NCBI GenBank assembly: GCA_021794835.1 | Contig: JAJYQA010000035.1 | Coordinates: 33,185-97,184, forward strand | Source: Actinomycetes bacterium | GTDB taxonomy: Bacteria > Actinomycetota > Aquicultoria > Aquicultorales > Aquicultoraceae | Reading direction: 5' to 3' | Length of the DNA: 64,000 bases | Shown: in pieces, positions 27,314-35,764 of the stretch | Numbering within the stretch: position 1 is the first letter of the stretch | Layout: each line of letters opens with the position of its first letter | Translations under genes and position numbers: made by a program | The notes under the pieces: model-generated | The model's input: only the letters and a program-made list of their open reading frames with translations | What the model was told of the DNA's origin: nothing | Database searches by the model: none

Positions 27314-27322
27314 GGCGCGGCC

Positions 27323-27352
27323 TTGATATAATTGTAAACCAATAATATAAAC
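27323..27352 (+). promoter_or_regulatory. Promoter for bioY overlapping the BirA operator
   Basis: TTGATA (27323) -N17- TATAAA (27346-27351). Confidence 0.6.
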
Positions 27353-27362
27353 TGGTTTACAA
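27332..27362. promoter_or_regulatory. BirA operator
   Basis: TTGTAAACC-N13-GGTTTACAA directly between birA and bioY. Confidence 0.88.
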
Positions 27363-27377
27363 TTAAGGAGGTAATCT

Positions 27378-27902
27378 TTGAAGACGTCCGCTATGGTAAA
27401 AGCAGCTCTCATCGCCGCACTCACCGCTGCCGCTGCATTAGTAAGGATAAACCTGCCATTTACCGAGGTCCCCTTAACCCTTCAGGTATTTTTTGTATTG
27501 CTTGCGGGAGCGGTTCTTGGACCTGTCTACGGTGCACTTAGCATGCTTGTCTATGTTTTAATGGGTGCGATTGGCTTGCCGGTATTTGCTGGCGGGACAG
27601 CCGGAGTAGGTGTTCTTATCGGCCCAACCGGCGGATACCTTTTTGGATTTATAGCGGCGGCCTATATCGTAGGTTTTCTTATTTCCCGGAGAAGGAAATC
27701 CACTACACAGCTTGCGCTTGCAACGGTTGCCGGTGTTGTCGTTATCTATCTTTTTGGTGTCTTGCAGCTTGCGTTTGTTGCCAAAATAACGATTCTTAAA
27801 GCCGTTCTTGTAGGCGCCGCGCCCTTTATCATATTTGATCTTGTAAAGGCTTTTGTTGCGGCAACGGTTGCAAGGAGAATCGGCCTTGCCACCGAAAGAT
27901 AA
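27378..27902 (+). CDS. bioY: Biotin transporter BioY
   Basis: LPFTEVPLTLQVFFVLLAGAVLGPVYGALSMLVYVLMGAIGLPVFAGG...GPTGGYLFGF. Confidence 0.95.
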   Translation: MKTSAMVKAALIAALTAAAALVRINLPFTEVPLTLQVFFVLLAGAVLGPVYGALSMLVYVLMGAIGLPVFAGGTAGVGVLIGPTGGYLFGFIAAAYIVGFLISRRRKSTTQLALATVAGVVVIYLFGVLQLAFVAKITILKAVLVGAAPFIIFDLVKAFVAATVARRIGLATER

Positions 27903-28290
27903 TCCGGTTAACCTGAGAGGGCATCATCTTATCTGTATTCACACCTTCTTAGGTGAGGGATACAGCAAGGCGTTTTCGGAAAATATGGGCGATATCGTGC
28001 GCATATTAAAGGTACCGACTCAGAAAATTAGGATTGTCGAAGGGCTGGACCATATATGCACCTTTTGCCCCTACAGTAATTGGGTATCGTGCCTTAAAGG
28101 AAATGATAAGGTTATGGATATGGATAAGAAGGTCGTATCAATTCTTGGGATTGAACCAAGAGGCACCTACAAGTCCCTGTATCTTCGCTTAAAAACCGGG
28201 GAGGCCGTTCATAAAGGGCTATTTTGCGATGTATGCGCAAAATGTGAGTGGTTTGCGTTATATTGTAGACCGCTTTTATGTAGCGGTTAA
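27886..28290 (+). CDS. DUF1284-like Cys-containing protein
   Basis: NLRGHHLICIHTFLGEGYSKAFSENMGDIVRIL, DHICTFCPY, CDVCAKCEWF; start inferred at TTG 27886 overlapping bioY. Confidence 0.75.
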   Translation: MPPKDNPVNLRGHHLICIHTFLGEGYSKAFSENMGDIVRILKVPTQKIRIVEGLDHICTFCPYSNWVSCLKGNDKVMDMDKKVVSILGIEPRGTYKSLYLRLKTGEAVHKGLFCDVCAKCEWFALYCRPLLCSG

Positions 28291-28465
28291 GCATTCTTAG
28301 TTTAAATCTAACCTAATAGCGGGAGAACCAATTGAAAACTCACCCTTTAAAGTGATTTTTTTATAGTTGAGGGCCATACATAAAAAAAGATTAGCATTAA
28401 TTTTGTTTGCATGTTATTTTATTAGCAAGGTATGATATATTATTCCCCTAGAGTCTAGTTATATA

Positions 28466-29107
28466 ATGTTTGGAAGGTACCCTATGGCTCTTAATGATAT
28501 TACCACGCAAGGAGCCCCCATAATGCTCGATGACGCAATATTTTCAAGGCGGACCGTCCGCAGTTTCTTGCCGAAGCCGGTGCCCCAGGAGATATTAGAG
28601 AAGGTTATTAAAGCAGGATTTGCCTCCCCATCACCGCTTAATAGTCAACCATGGTATTTCATAGTAGTAACCGGCAAAGAGAGAGACGACCTTGTAAAAA
28701 TAATCCGTAAATTTCCTGCTTATTTGGCAGATATACTTGCACTTTATCCGAAAGAGATTTCGGAGTCCGCTTCCTTGAGCGAGGAATATATATCAAGCTT
28801 TGCAAAGAATGTTGGGGGAGCACCGGTTATTATTTTTCCTACAATCCCCAAAAAAACCAACAGATATGCCTACAAGGTTGACATAATTGCGTGCGCCTCA
28901 GCTATACAGAATATGCAGCTTACAGCCTGGTCTTTAGGTCTTGGTACTGTTTGCTTGACCTCTGCTCTTTGGGTGGAGACGGAGATCATGGCTTACCTTG
29001 GCCTAAAGGACCGCGAATTGGTAACTGTTATGCCGATTGGATACCGGGAATCCGACCCCAAGCCGACATCGCGCAACAATGCAAACGTAACCTGGATAGG
29101 ATTCTAG
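28466..29107 (+). CDS. Nitroreductase family protein
   Basis: FSRRTVRSFLPKPVPQEILEKVIKAGFASPSPLNSQPWYFIVV. Confidence 0.93.
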   Translation: MFGRYPMALNDITTQGAPIMLDDAIFSRRTVRSFLPKPVPQEILEKVIKAGFASPSPLNSQPWYFIVVTGKERDDLVKIIRKFPAYLADILALYPKEISESASLSEEYISSFAKNVGGAPVIIFPTIPKKTNRYAYKVDIIACASAIQNMQLTAWSLGLGTVCLTSALWVETEIMAYLGLKDRELVTVMPIGYRESDPKPTSRNNANVTWIGF

Positions 29108-29184
29108 CCATTTTTTACACTTGATACGGCCTACAATTGAGCCTATTATTTCCTTATCTGTAAAATTTAAAGGGGCATAGCTGA

Positions 29185-30018
29185 TTGCCAACTCAGATGT
29201 TACTGGTTATAGATGTTGGAAACACGCATACGGTAATAGGCTGTTTCAAGGGAAGAGAACTTAATGCCAACTGGCGGGTTGCGACACAAAGGCGAGCAAC
29301 CGCAGATGAGCTTGCCTCTAAAATCTCAAACCTCTTTCAGCTTGGCGGGGTCACACTTGGCGATATTGAAGCGGTTGCCATAGCCTCAGTCGTTCCCACG
29401 GTTACCGCATCGCTTCTTGACATGTCCACCAACATATTAAAAAAGGAAATCCTTATCGTCGGCCCGGAAATGGATGCCGGACTGCCTATTCTCTACGACA
29501 ATCCACAGGAAGTGGGTGCTGATAGAATCGCCAATGCTGTGGCCGGTTTTGAGCTTTACGGAGCCCCGCTCATTGTTGTTGACTTTGGTACCGCCACGAC
29601 CTTTGATGCGGTGACGGAGCGCGGCGAGTATTTGGGCGGCGCAATTGCCCCAGGGGTTGAAGTATCATCGGAGGCTCTCTTTTCGCATGCTGCTAGGCTA
29701 TCGCGGGTTGACCTCAACCCGCCGAAAGCTGCCATCGGTAAAAACACGCGTGGCAGTATCCAGTCTGGCGTAATAATTGGCACCGGGGGTTTGGTAGACC
29801 GTATCGTCGATAGATTTGAGGACGAAATGGGTTTGGTTAAGCAAGTTGTGGCTACTGGCGGTCTGGCCGGCCTTATCGCTCCCGAATGCAGGCGGGTGAC
29901 CGCTGTTGACCCCACACTTACACTTACTGGCTTGCAGCGGATCTACGAAAGGAGCAAAGAGCCAGAGGCCAAGAGCCGGAAGCCAAGAGAGAAGCAAGAA
30001 ACACAGAATATCAATTAA
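29185..30018 (+). CDS. coaX: Type III pantothenate kinase
   Basis: LLVIDVGNTHTVIGCF, VVDFGTATTFDAV, GGAIAPGVEVSSEALF. Confidence 0.96.
   Translation: MPTQMLLVIDVGNTHTVIGCFKGRELNANWRVATQRRATADELASKISNLFQLGGVTLGDIEAVAIASVVPTVTASLLDMSTNILKKEILIVGPEMDAGLPILYDNPQEVGADRIANAVAGFELYGAPLIVVDFGTATTFDAVTERGEYLGGAIAPGVEVSSEALFSHAARLSRVDLNPPKAAIGKNTRGSIQSGVIIGTGGLVDRIVDRFEDEMGLVKQVVATGGLAGLIAPECRRVTAVDPTLTLTGLQRIYERSKEPEAKSRKPREKQETQNIN
29958..29999. repeat. Heptamer repeat inside the coaX 3' coding end
   Basis: AGAGCCA GAGGCCA AGAGCCG GAAGCCA AGAGAGA AGCAAGA. Confidence 0.8.
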
Positions 30019-30133
30019 AAATTCACAAAAAATACATATCTTTAGCCTAAAATAACAATCAGCCGTCAGCTTTTAGCCTATTAATAAGCTGATTGCTGAT
30101 AATTAGCAGCTTATTCAGAAAGGACGGGTACTT

Positions 30134-31324
30134 GTGTGGAGAACAGCTTTAACTAGTTTTATCGCTGCGGTAGTGGGGGGACTACTGGTCTTCTTGGCGT
30201 TGCACTCGACGTTGTCAAATGGGACAACCGGGGCCATAAATACTATTAATTCGGTTACCAAAGGTACCGGCGGCCAAAAATCCCCCGGGGAATTAGTGGC
30301 TGAAGACATCTATTCACAGTATGCGCCAGGTGTCGTACATATAAAATCAACCTTTACCGAGAACAGGCCATCTAATTTCTTTAACTTCTTTGGCTTTACT
30401 ACACCGGCGCCGGCACAGCAGCAAGAGTACAGCGGCTCAGGCTTAATAATCGACAAATCTGGTCTCATAGTCACCAACGCCCATGTGGTGCAGAACTCAA
30501 AAACCAAAGCAAGCAAAGTGACGGTGCTTCTAGGCGAACAAGATGAGGTGGAGGCCAAAATCCTGGGTACCGATCCAAGCACTGATATAGCGCTCCTTAA
30601 AATCGACCCGGGAAACCGAAACTTAAAGGTTCTTGAGCTTGGCGACAGCTCAAAGCTTAAAGTTGGGGATACCGTCTACGCGATTGGCTCGCCGTTTGAA
30701 CTAAATGGCACCATGACAGAGGGAATAGTTAGCGCACTTAACCGGACAATCGACTCGCCGAATCATCAGTTTAGGATAACTGGCGCTATCCAGACCGATG
30801 CCGCAGTAAATCCGGGGAACAGTGGCGGACCGTTGTTTGATGCTCACGGGGAGGTTGTCGGTATAAATTCTCAGATTTATACCGAATCTGGTAGTTTCTC
30901 TGGTATTGCTTTTGCGATTCCCAGCAATACGGTAAGGCAAGTCGTCGGGCAGCTAGAAAAGAACGGTAAGGCAAGCCACCCATGGTTGGGTATTGCCGGC
31001 AAAGAAATGGATAAGGATTTTGCCAAGCTTATTAAGGCTCCCGTTGATAAGGGAGTTATGGTGGTGCAGGTTGTGTCCGGTGGCCCGGCGGATAAAGCTG
31101 GCCTCAAAGGAGCGCGAATCGAGACCGACGAGAACGGCGCCCAGTATCCGGTTGGCGGCGACATCATTGTTAAAATCGGCGGCGTTGATGTGACGAACAT
31201 GAACGACCTACTAAATTTTATTGGGGGACATAAGGTTGGAGACAAAGTTCCGCTTGAAATATACCGCGGCAGCAGGAAGCAAACGGTTACGATTGAATTG
31301 GGCGAACGCCCACAAAACCAGTAA
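30134..31324 (+). CDS. HtrA/DegP-like S1C serine protease with PDZ
   Basis: GSGLIIDKSGLIVTNAHVV, TDIALLKID, NPGNSGGPLF. Confidence 0.95.
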   Translation: MWRTALTSFIAAVVGGLLVFLALHSTLSNGTTGAINTINSVTKGTGGQKSPGELVAEDIYSQYAPGVVHIKSTFTENRPSNFFNFFGFTTPAPAQQQEYSGSGLIIDKSGLIVTNAHVVQNSKTKASKVTVLLGEQDEVEAKILGTDPSTDIALLKIDPGNRNLKVLELGDSSKLKVGDTVYAIGSPFELNGTMTEGIVSALNRTIDSPNHQFRITGAIQTDAAVNPGNSGGPLFDAHGEVVGINSQIYTESGSFSGIAFAIPSNTVRQVVGQLEKNGKASHPWLGIAGKEMDKDFAKLIKAPVDKGVMVVQVVSGGPADKAGLKGARIETDENGAQYPVGGDIIVKIGGVDVTNMNDLLNFIGGHKVGDKVPLEIYRGSRKQTVTIELGERPQNQ

Positions 31325-31386
31325 ACTTCAAGGCGTAAAATAAAATATAAAACAAAGCATAAAATTAGAGAATACCTCAAACCCAT

Positions 31387-31425
31387 AAAGACCTCGCTCT
31401 GTAAGTAGTAGAAGGCGAGGTCTTT
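31387..31425 (+). terminator. Intrinsic terminator
   Basis: AAAGACCTCGC ... GCGAGGTCTTT + T. Confidence 0.85.
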
Positions 31426-31457
31426 TATGTTGAACTCTTGCTCTACTTAGGATAAAA

Positions 31458-31477
31458 TGTACACAAAATTGTGTACA
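31458..31477. promoter_or_regulatory. Palindromic operator upstream of HTH regulator
   Basis: TGTACACAA-AA-TTGTGTACA, ends 10 bp before ATG 31488. Confidence 0.75.
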
Positions 31478-31487
31478 CGGAGTAGGC

Positions 31488-32087
31488 ATGAGACTTCTTA
31501 GAATTGGGGATAAAATTGTTGATCGCGAACGTCTTTCAAGCGTCATCAGCGAGATATTGCATCGCCGTGCCGTGGGTGCCACCCAGCAAGAAGTAGCTAT
31601 GGCGCTGGGGCTCGAGAGATCGTTTGTATCTCATCTTGAAGGGCTTGGAGAGGTCAGACGAGGCAATCGCATTGCGGTGGTCGGGTTCCCGATTGCCAAC
31701 AAGGAGGAGCTTGAAGAAATCGCACAGGATTTTGCGGTCGATTTCGTTTATTTTTTAAGCGAGACCGAGCGAAAAGAGTATGTGCGAAGAAAAAGTGGGG
31801 CGCAGATCTTCAACGAGCTTCTTTCTCTGCTTGCTAGCCTGAAAGATTTTGACCTTGTTGTGTTTCTAGCATCCGACAAACGTATCGCTATGCTTGGGAA
31901 GATACTAGATAAAGAAATAATCGGGGTGTCGATCGGAAGCTCGCCTATCAGAAGGGATCGCAAGGTAGACCCCCAAGTTTTGCGTGATGTTTTAGAGAAC
32001 ATCATTGACGGAAGAGAACCGGATGGTGAAGGGCAAGTCAAGCGCAAATTTAGGATCTTCAAAAAGAAATCACAAAGTCACAGTTAA
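31488..32087 (+). CDS. HTH transcriptional regulator with C-terminal sensor-like domain
   Basis: GATQQEVAMALGLERSFVSHLEGLGEVRRGNRIAVVGFP HTH; paired with downstream reductase. Confidence 0.75.
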   Translation: MRLLRIGDKIVDRERLSSVISEILHRRAVGATQQEVAMALGLERSFVSHLEGLGEVRRGNRIAVVGFPIANKEELEEIAQDFAVDFVYFLSETERKEYVRRKSGAQIFNELLSLLASLKDFDLVVFLASDKRIAMLGKILDKEIIGVSIGSSPIRRDRKVDPQVLRDVLENIIDGREPDGEGQVKRKFRIFKKKSQSHS

Positions 32088-32099
32088 CAAGGAGATTAC

Positions 32100-33179
32100 A
32101 TGGAAACTTTCGGTTTTTTAGTTCACCCAATGAATATAGACGATGTGGCAAGAAAATATAAAATCGCAAAGAAGGTCTCACCCCGGGTTGTTGCAAGTGT
32201 GCTGAAAAGGCGTAGACCCTTTGTTTTATCTGAGATCACTGGGATAAAATCGATTACTGGCAAGGAGGCGACCGGCTGGTTTATTATAGTCCCGTTTCTT
32301 CCCCATCAGTTTTACGATCTAGACCAGGATTATGTAATCGAGAAAATAGTAAAGGCCTGCGAGATAGGAAGAAAAGAAGGCGCGGGCATTATTGGACTTG
32401 GGGCGTTTACCGCAATCCCGGGCAATGGAGGTAGGTTGGTCGATGAAATGGCTAGGGTACCAATCACAACGGGCAATACTTATACGGTCGCCGTTGCTAT
32501 AGAGGGCGTAATAGAAGCAGCGAAGAGAATGGACATAGATATTGCATCCTCAACGCTGGCTATTGTGGGCGCGACTGGGTCAATCGGTAGTGCAGCCGCT
32601 GAATTCTTGGCTGATCAATTTGATGAAATAATCCTCATCGGGAGAAATCAAGATAGACTTATCAAGTTAAAGGAGCGCGTGTCAAACAAGAATAAGCACG
32701 TAAAGGTTTCTAGCTCACTTTCCTCTATCCGTCCTGCCGATGTTATTATGACAGTTACCGGCGCAGTTGACGCAGTTGTCAACCCTAATGATATTAAGCC
32801 CGGCGCTGTTATCTGCGATGTTGCCCGACCCCGTGATGTAGCCGAAGCTGTTGTTAGGAAGAGAAAAGATGTCCTGGTAATCGACGGGGGCCTCGCAAAG
32901 ATTCCCGGAAATGTGGATTTATATAGCGTTATGGGCTTGCCTAAGGGCCTTGCACTTGGCTGCATTGCAGAAACCATGATGCTAGCCCTTGAGGAAAGAT
33001 ATGAAAGCTATACTATTGGTAAGGAAATAAGCCTCAAAAAAATAAATGAGATATTTGAGATGGCGAAAAAGCATGGTTTTGAACTTGCGGCTTTAAGAAG
33101 CTTCGATAAAAAGCTCTCTGATGCCTATATAAATAAAGTAAGAGAAAACGCCAGGTTAAAGGAGGTAGCAGGCCGATAG
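32100..33179 (+). CDS. Long-chain acyl-ACP reductase (AAR)-like NAD(P)-binding protein
   Basis: FGFLVHPMN, LGAFTAIPGNGG, ITTGNTYTVAVAIEGVIEAAKRMDIDIASSTLAIVGATGSIGSA, LGCIAETMMLALEE: same motif order as cyanobacterial AAR. Confidence 0.75.
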   Translation: METFGFLVHPMNIDDVARKYKIAKKVSPRVVASVLKRRRPFVLSEITGIKSITGKEATGWFIIVPFLPHQFYDLDQDYVIEKIVKACEIGRKEGAGIIGLGAFTAIPGNGGRLVDEMARVPITTGNTYTVAVAIEGVIEAAKRMDIDIASSTLAIVGATGSIGSAAAEFLADQFDEIILIGRNQDRLIKLKERVSNKNKHVKVSSSLSSIRPADVIMTVTGAVDAVVNPNDIKPGAVICDVARPRDVAEAVVRKRKDVLVIDGGLAKIPGNVDLYSVMGLPKGLALGCIAETMMLALEERYESYTIGKEISLKKINEIFEMAKKHGFELAALRSFDKKLSDAYINKVRENARLKEVAGR

Positions 33180-33353
33180 ATTTCGCTAATTTAATTGCCA
33201 TATCCTGCCGATTATGTCTTTAAGATCGTAGAAGTACTTTTAACCACTTTTTTATCGCACCTCTAAGCAGTATTGTTTTGCGCCCTTACTTGTATGGATC
33301 TGCCACTGCTTATTTGTAGTTAAATGTTTGGATAAAATAAATAGCGGAATATT

Positions 33354-33382
33354 TTGACAAGTTAAAAGCATTTTTCTATAAT
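33354..33382 (+). promoter_or_regulatory. Consensus sigma70 promoter of greA-lysS
   Basis: TTGACA-N17-TATAAT, exact consensus. Confidence 0.88.
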
Positions 33383-33428
33383 ACGTAGCTAGTTTCGCAT
33401 GAAGCCAGTGCTGTTGAAAAATGCTTTT
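33364..33428. promoter_or_regulatory. 12-bp inverted repeat spanning the greA promoter and 5'UTR
   Basis: AAAAGCATTTTT (33364-33375) / AAAAATGCTTTT (33417-33428). Confidence 0.7.
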
Positions 33429-33450
33429 ATATGTAAAGGAGCGAACGATC

Positions 33451-33963
33451 TTGTCGGAGAAGGAAATTATTCTTACGCGGGACGGACATAACAAGCTGCT
33501 CAAGGAGTTGCATTACTTAGAAACTACGCGGCGCAAAGAAGTGGCGCAACGCATTAAAGAGTCAATAGAGTTTGGCGATTTAAGCGAGAACTCAGAGTAC
33601 GATGACGCCAAGAATGAGCAGGCTTTTGTCGAGGGTAGAATTGTCCAGATAAATGATATATTGTCAATGGCAAAGATTATTGAGGAGGATAACGGCAACA
33701 AAACAAGAAACGTGGCCGTAGGCTTGTTTGTCCTTTTGCTTGATGTCGAATCCGGAGACGAAGAGGAGTATCAAATTGTAGGCTCGTTTGAGGCCGATCC
33801 GACCAACCATAAAATATCTAATGAATCCCCGGTTGGTCGTGCTATAATGGGCATGAAAGCGGGCGATCTTGTTAAGGTTAGTGTGCCCGAGGGTTTCCTG
33901 GAATATAAAATATTAAAGGTGAGCAGAAACCCTATTAGCAAAAAAGTTGCCAGCAGAAAATAA
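33451..33963 (+). CDS. greA: Transcription elongation factor GreA
   Basis: EFGDLSENSEYDDAKNEQAFVEGRI; SD aaaggag, TTG start. Confidence 0.96.
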   Translation: MSEKEIILTRDGHNKLLKELHYLETTRRKEVAQRIKESIEFGDLSENSEYDDAKNEQAFVEGRIVQINDILSMAKIIEEDNGNKTRNVAVGLFVLLLDVESGDEEEYQIVGSFEADPTNHKISNESPVGRAIMGMKAGDLVKVSVPEGFLEYKILKVSRNPISKKVASRK

Positions 33964-35474
33964 TGGAAAAAGAGCCCGAGCTACAAATTACGGAAAACAT
34001 CACTGAAGTAATGAAAATCAGACGCCAGAAGCTAGAAAAATTAAAAGCTTCTGGCGAAAATCCATTTAAAGCTAAATTTACCCGCACAAATTTCATCGAA
34101 GACGTAATCCAAGAGTTCGGTATGGTTGAGCCGGGAGAGCAGACCGGCAAAGTTGTCACTGTTGCTGGTCGTATCATGGTTATCCGCAGGCACGGCAAGG
34201 CAAGCTTCATGGTAATTAAGGACCGCACCGGAAGCATCCAACTTTTTCTCTCCATGGGGGTTCTAGGAGAAGAGCGGTATAAAGAGTTCCTTGATTATGA
34301 TATTGGCGATATTGTCGGTGTCACCGGCAAAGTATTTAAGACCAAGCGAGGGGAACTATCTATAAATATCGAATCCTATACCTTGCTTACGAAATCGTTA
34401 AGGCCGCTTCCGGAAAAATGGCATGGACTAAAGGATGTCGAGACCAGATATCGCCAGCGGTATGTTGACCTAATTATTAATCCCCAAACAAGACAGACCT
34501 TGCTTGCAAGGACCAAGATAGTAAAAGCAATACGTGAGTGGCTGGATAATCACAATTTTATCGAGGTAGAGACGCCGATGCTCCAGCCGATCGCTGGCGG
34601 CGCGGCTGCCAAGCCCTTCATCACGCACCACGAGGCACTTGGCATTAACCTATACCTAAGGATCGCGCCGGAGCTTTATCTAAAGCGTCTCATCGTCGGC
34701 GATTTAGAGCGTGTTTACGAGCTAAATCGTAACTTTAGAAATGAGGGACTTTCAGTTAGACATAACCCGGAATTTACGATGCTTGAGGTGTACCAGGCCT
34801 ATGCGGACTACAAGGACATGATGGACCTTTGCGAGGAGCTTGTTAAGTACGCTGCAAGGCAAGCCGTCGGGTCTTTAAAACTTGTCTACCAGGAGCAGCC
34901 GGTTGATTTATCTGGGGAATGGCAGCGGCTTACTATGGTAGAGTCAATTGAAAAATACGGGGGCTTGAAGATATCGTTTAACCAGAATCTCGATGAACTA
35001 AGGGCAGTTGCCAAAGAGCATGGCATTGATGCTGAGGATCACTGGGGTAAGGGAAAGCTTATAAACGAGCTTTTTGAGAAACTGGTTGAGGGAAAGCTAT
35101 GGCAGCCCACTTTCATAACTGATTATCCAACCGAGATCAGTCCGCTTGCCAAAACCAAGCCGGATGACCCAGATGTAACCGAGAGGTTTGAGCTCATTAT
35201 TATCGGCCTTGAGGTAGGAACGGCGTTTTCCGAGCTGACCGATCCTATAGATCAACTTCAGCGGTTTGAGGCGCAGGTAAAGCTGCACGAATACGGCGAC
35301 GAGGAAGCTCCAAGGCAGGTGGATGAGGATTACGTGAGGGCTTTGGAGTATGGGATGCCCCCTACGGGCGGTCTCGGTATTGGTATAGACCGCCTGGTTA
35401 TGCTTTTAACCGATAATTATTCAATCCGCGAGGTTATAAGCTTTCCGCATATGCGACCGGAGGCCAGAGATTAG
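33963..35474 (+). CDS. lysS: Lysyl-tRNA synthetase (class II)
   Basis: FRNEGLSVRHNPEFTMLEVYQAYADY, GGLGIGIDRLVMLLTD. Confidence 0.98.
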   Translation: MEKEPELQITENITEVMKIRRQKLEKLKASGENPFKAKFTRTNFIEDVIQEFGMVEPGEQTGKVVTVAGRIMVIRRHGKASFMVIKDRTGSIQLFLSMGVLGEERYKEFLDYDIGDIVGVTGKVFKTKRGELSINIESYTLLTKSLRPLPEKWHGLKDVETRYRQRYVDLIINPQTRQTLLARTKIVKAIREWLDNHNFIEVETPMLQPIAGGAAAKPFITHHEALGINLYLRIAPELYLKRLIVGDLERVYELNRNFRNEGLSVRHNPEFTMLEVYQAYADYKDMMDLCEELVKYAARQAVGSLKLVYQEQPVDLSGEWQRLTMVESIEKYGGLKISFNQNLDELRAVAKEHGIDAEDHWGKGKLINELFEKLVEGKLWQPTFITDYPTEISPLAKTKPDDPDVTERFELIIIGLEVGTAFSELTDPIDQLQRFEAQVKLHEYGDEEAPRQVDEDYVRALEYGMPPTGGLGIGIDRLVMLLTDNYSIREVISFPHMRPEARD

Positions 35475-35764
35475 ATGCAAATCAGAATCAACCAGTCAAT
35501 AAAATTTAATGATTTAGGATAAAAACCGATATAATAAATAATATCCGTACTAAATGACGAATGCCTTGGTAATCCCTGGTAGAAACTCAAACGGCGGCGA
35601 ACCTGCAAACAATGCCCTGGTTGTTTTCGCCGTTGGGTTTAATAGATGGTAAAATAGACTTGGCTGTTTGCTCAAAATCAAATGTGGGGATATTATTGAT
35701 GAATAGCTGCGCAAATATTGAATCGAAGGTATGTTAAGGCTAAGCTAGAGAAGGGGGATAAGCT

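Noticed and set aside
35589-35640. Hairpin AACGGCGGCGAA...TTTTCGCCGTT upstream of clpC as CIRCE/CtsR control
   Set aside because: Does not match CIRCE (TTAGCACTC) or CtsR box; arms imperfect, so left uncalled.
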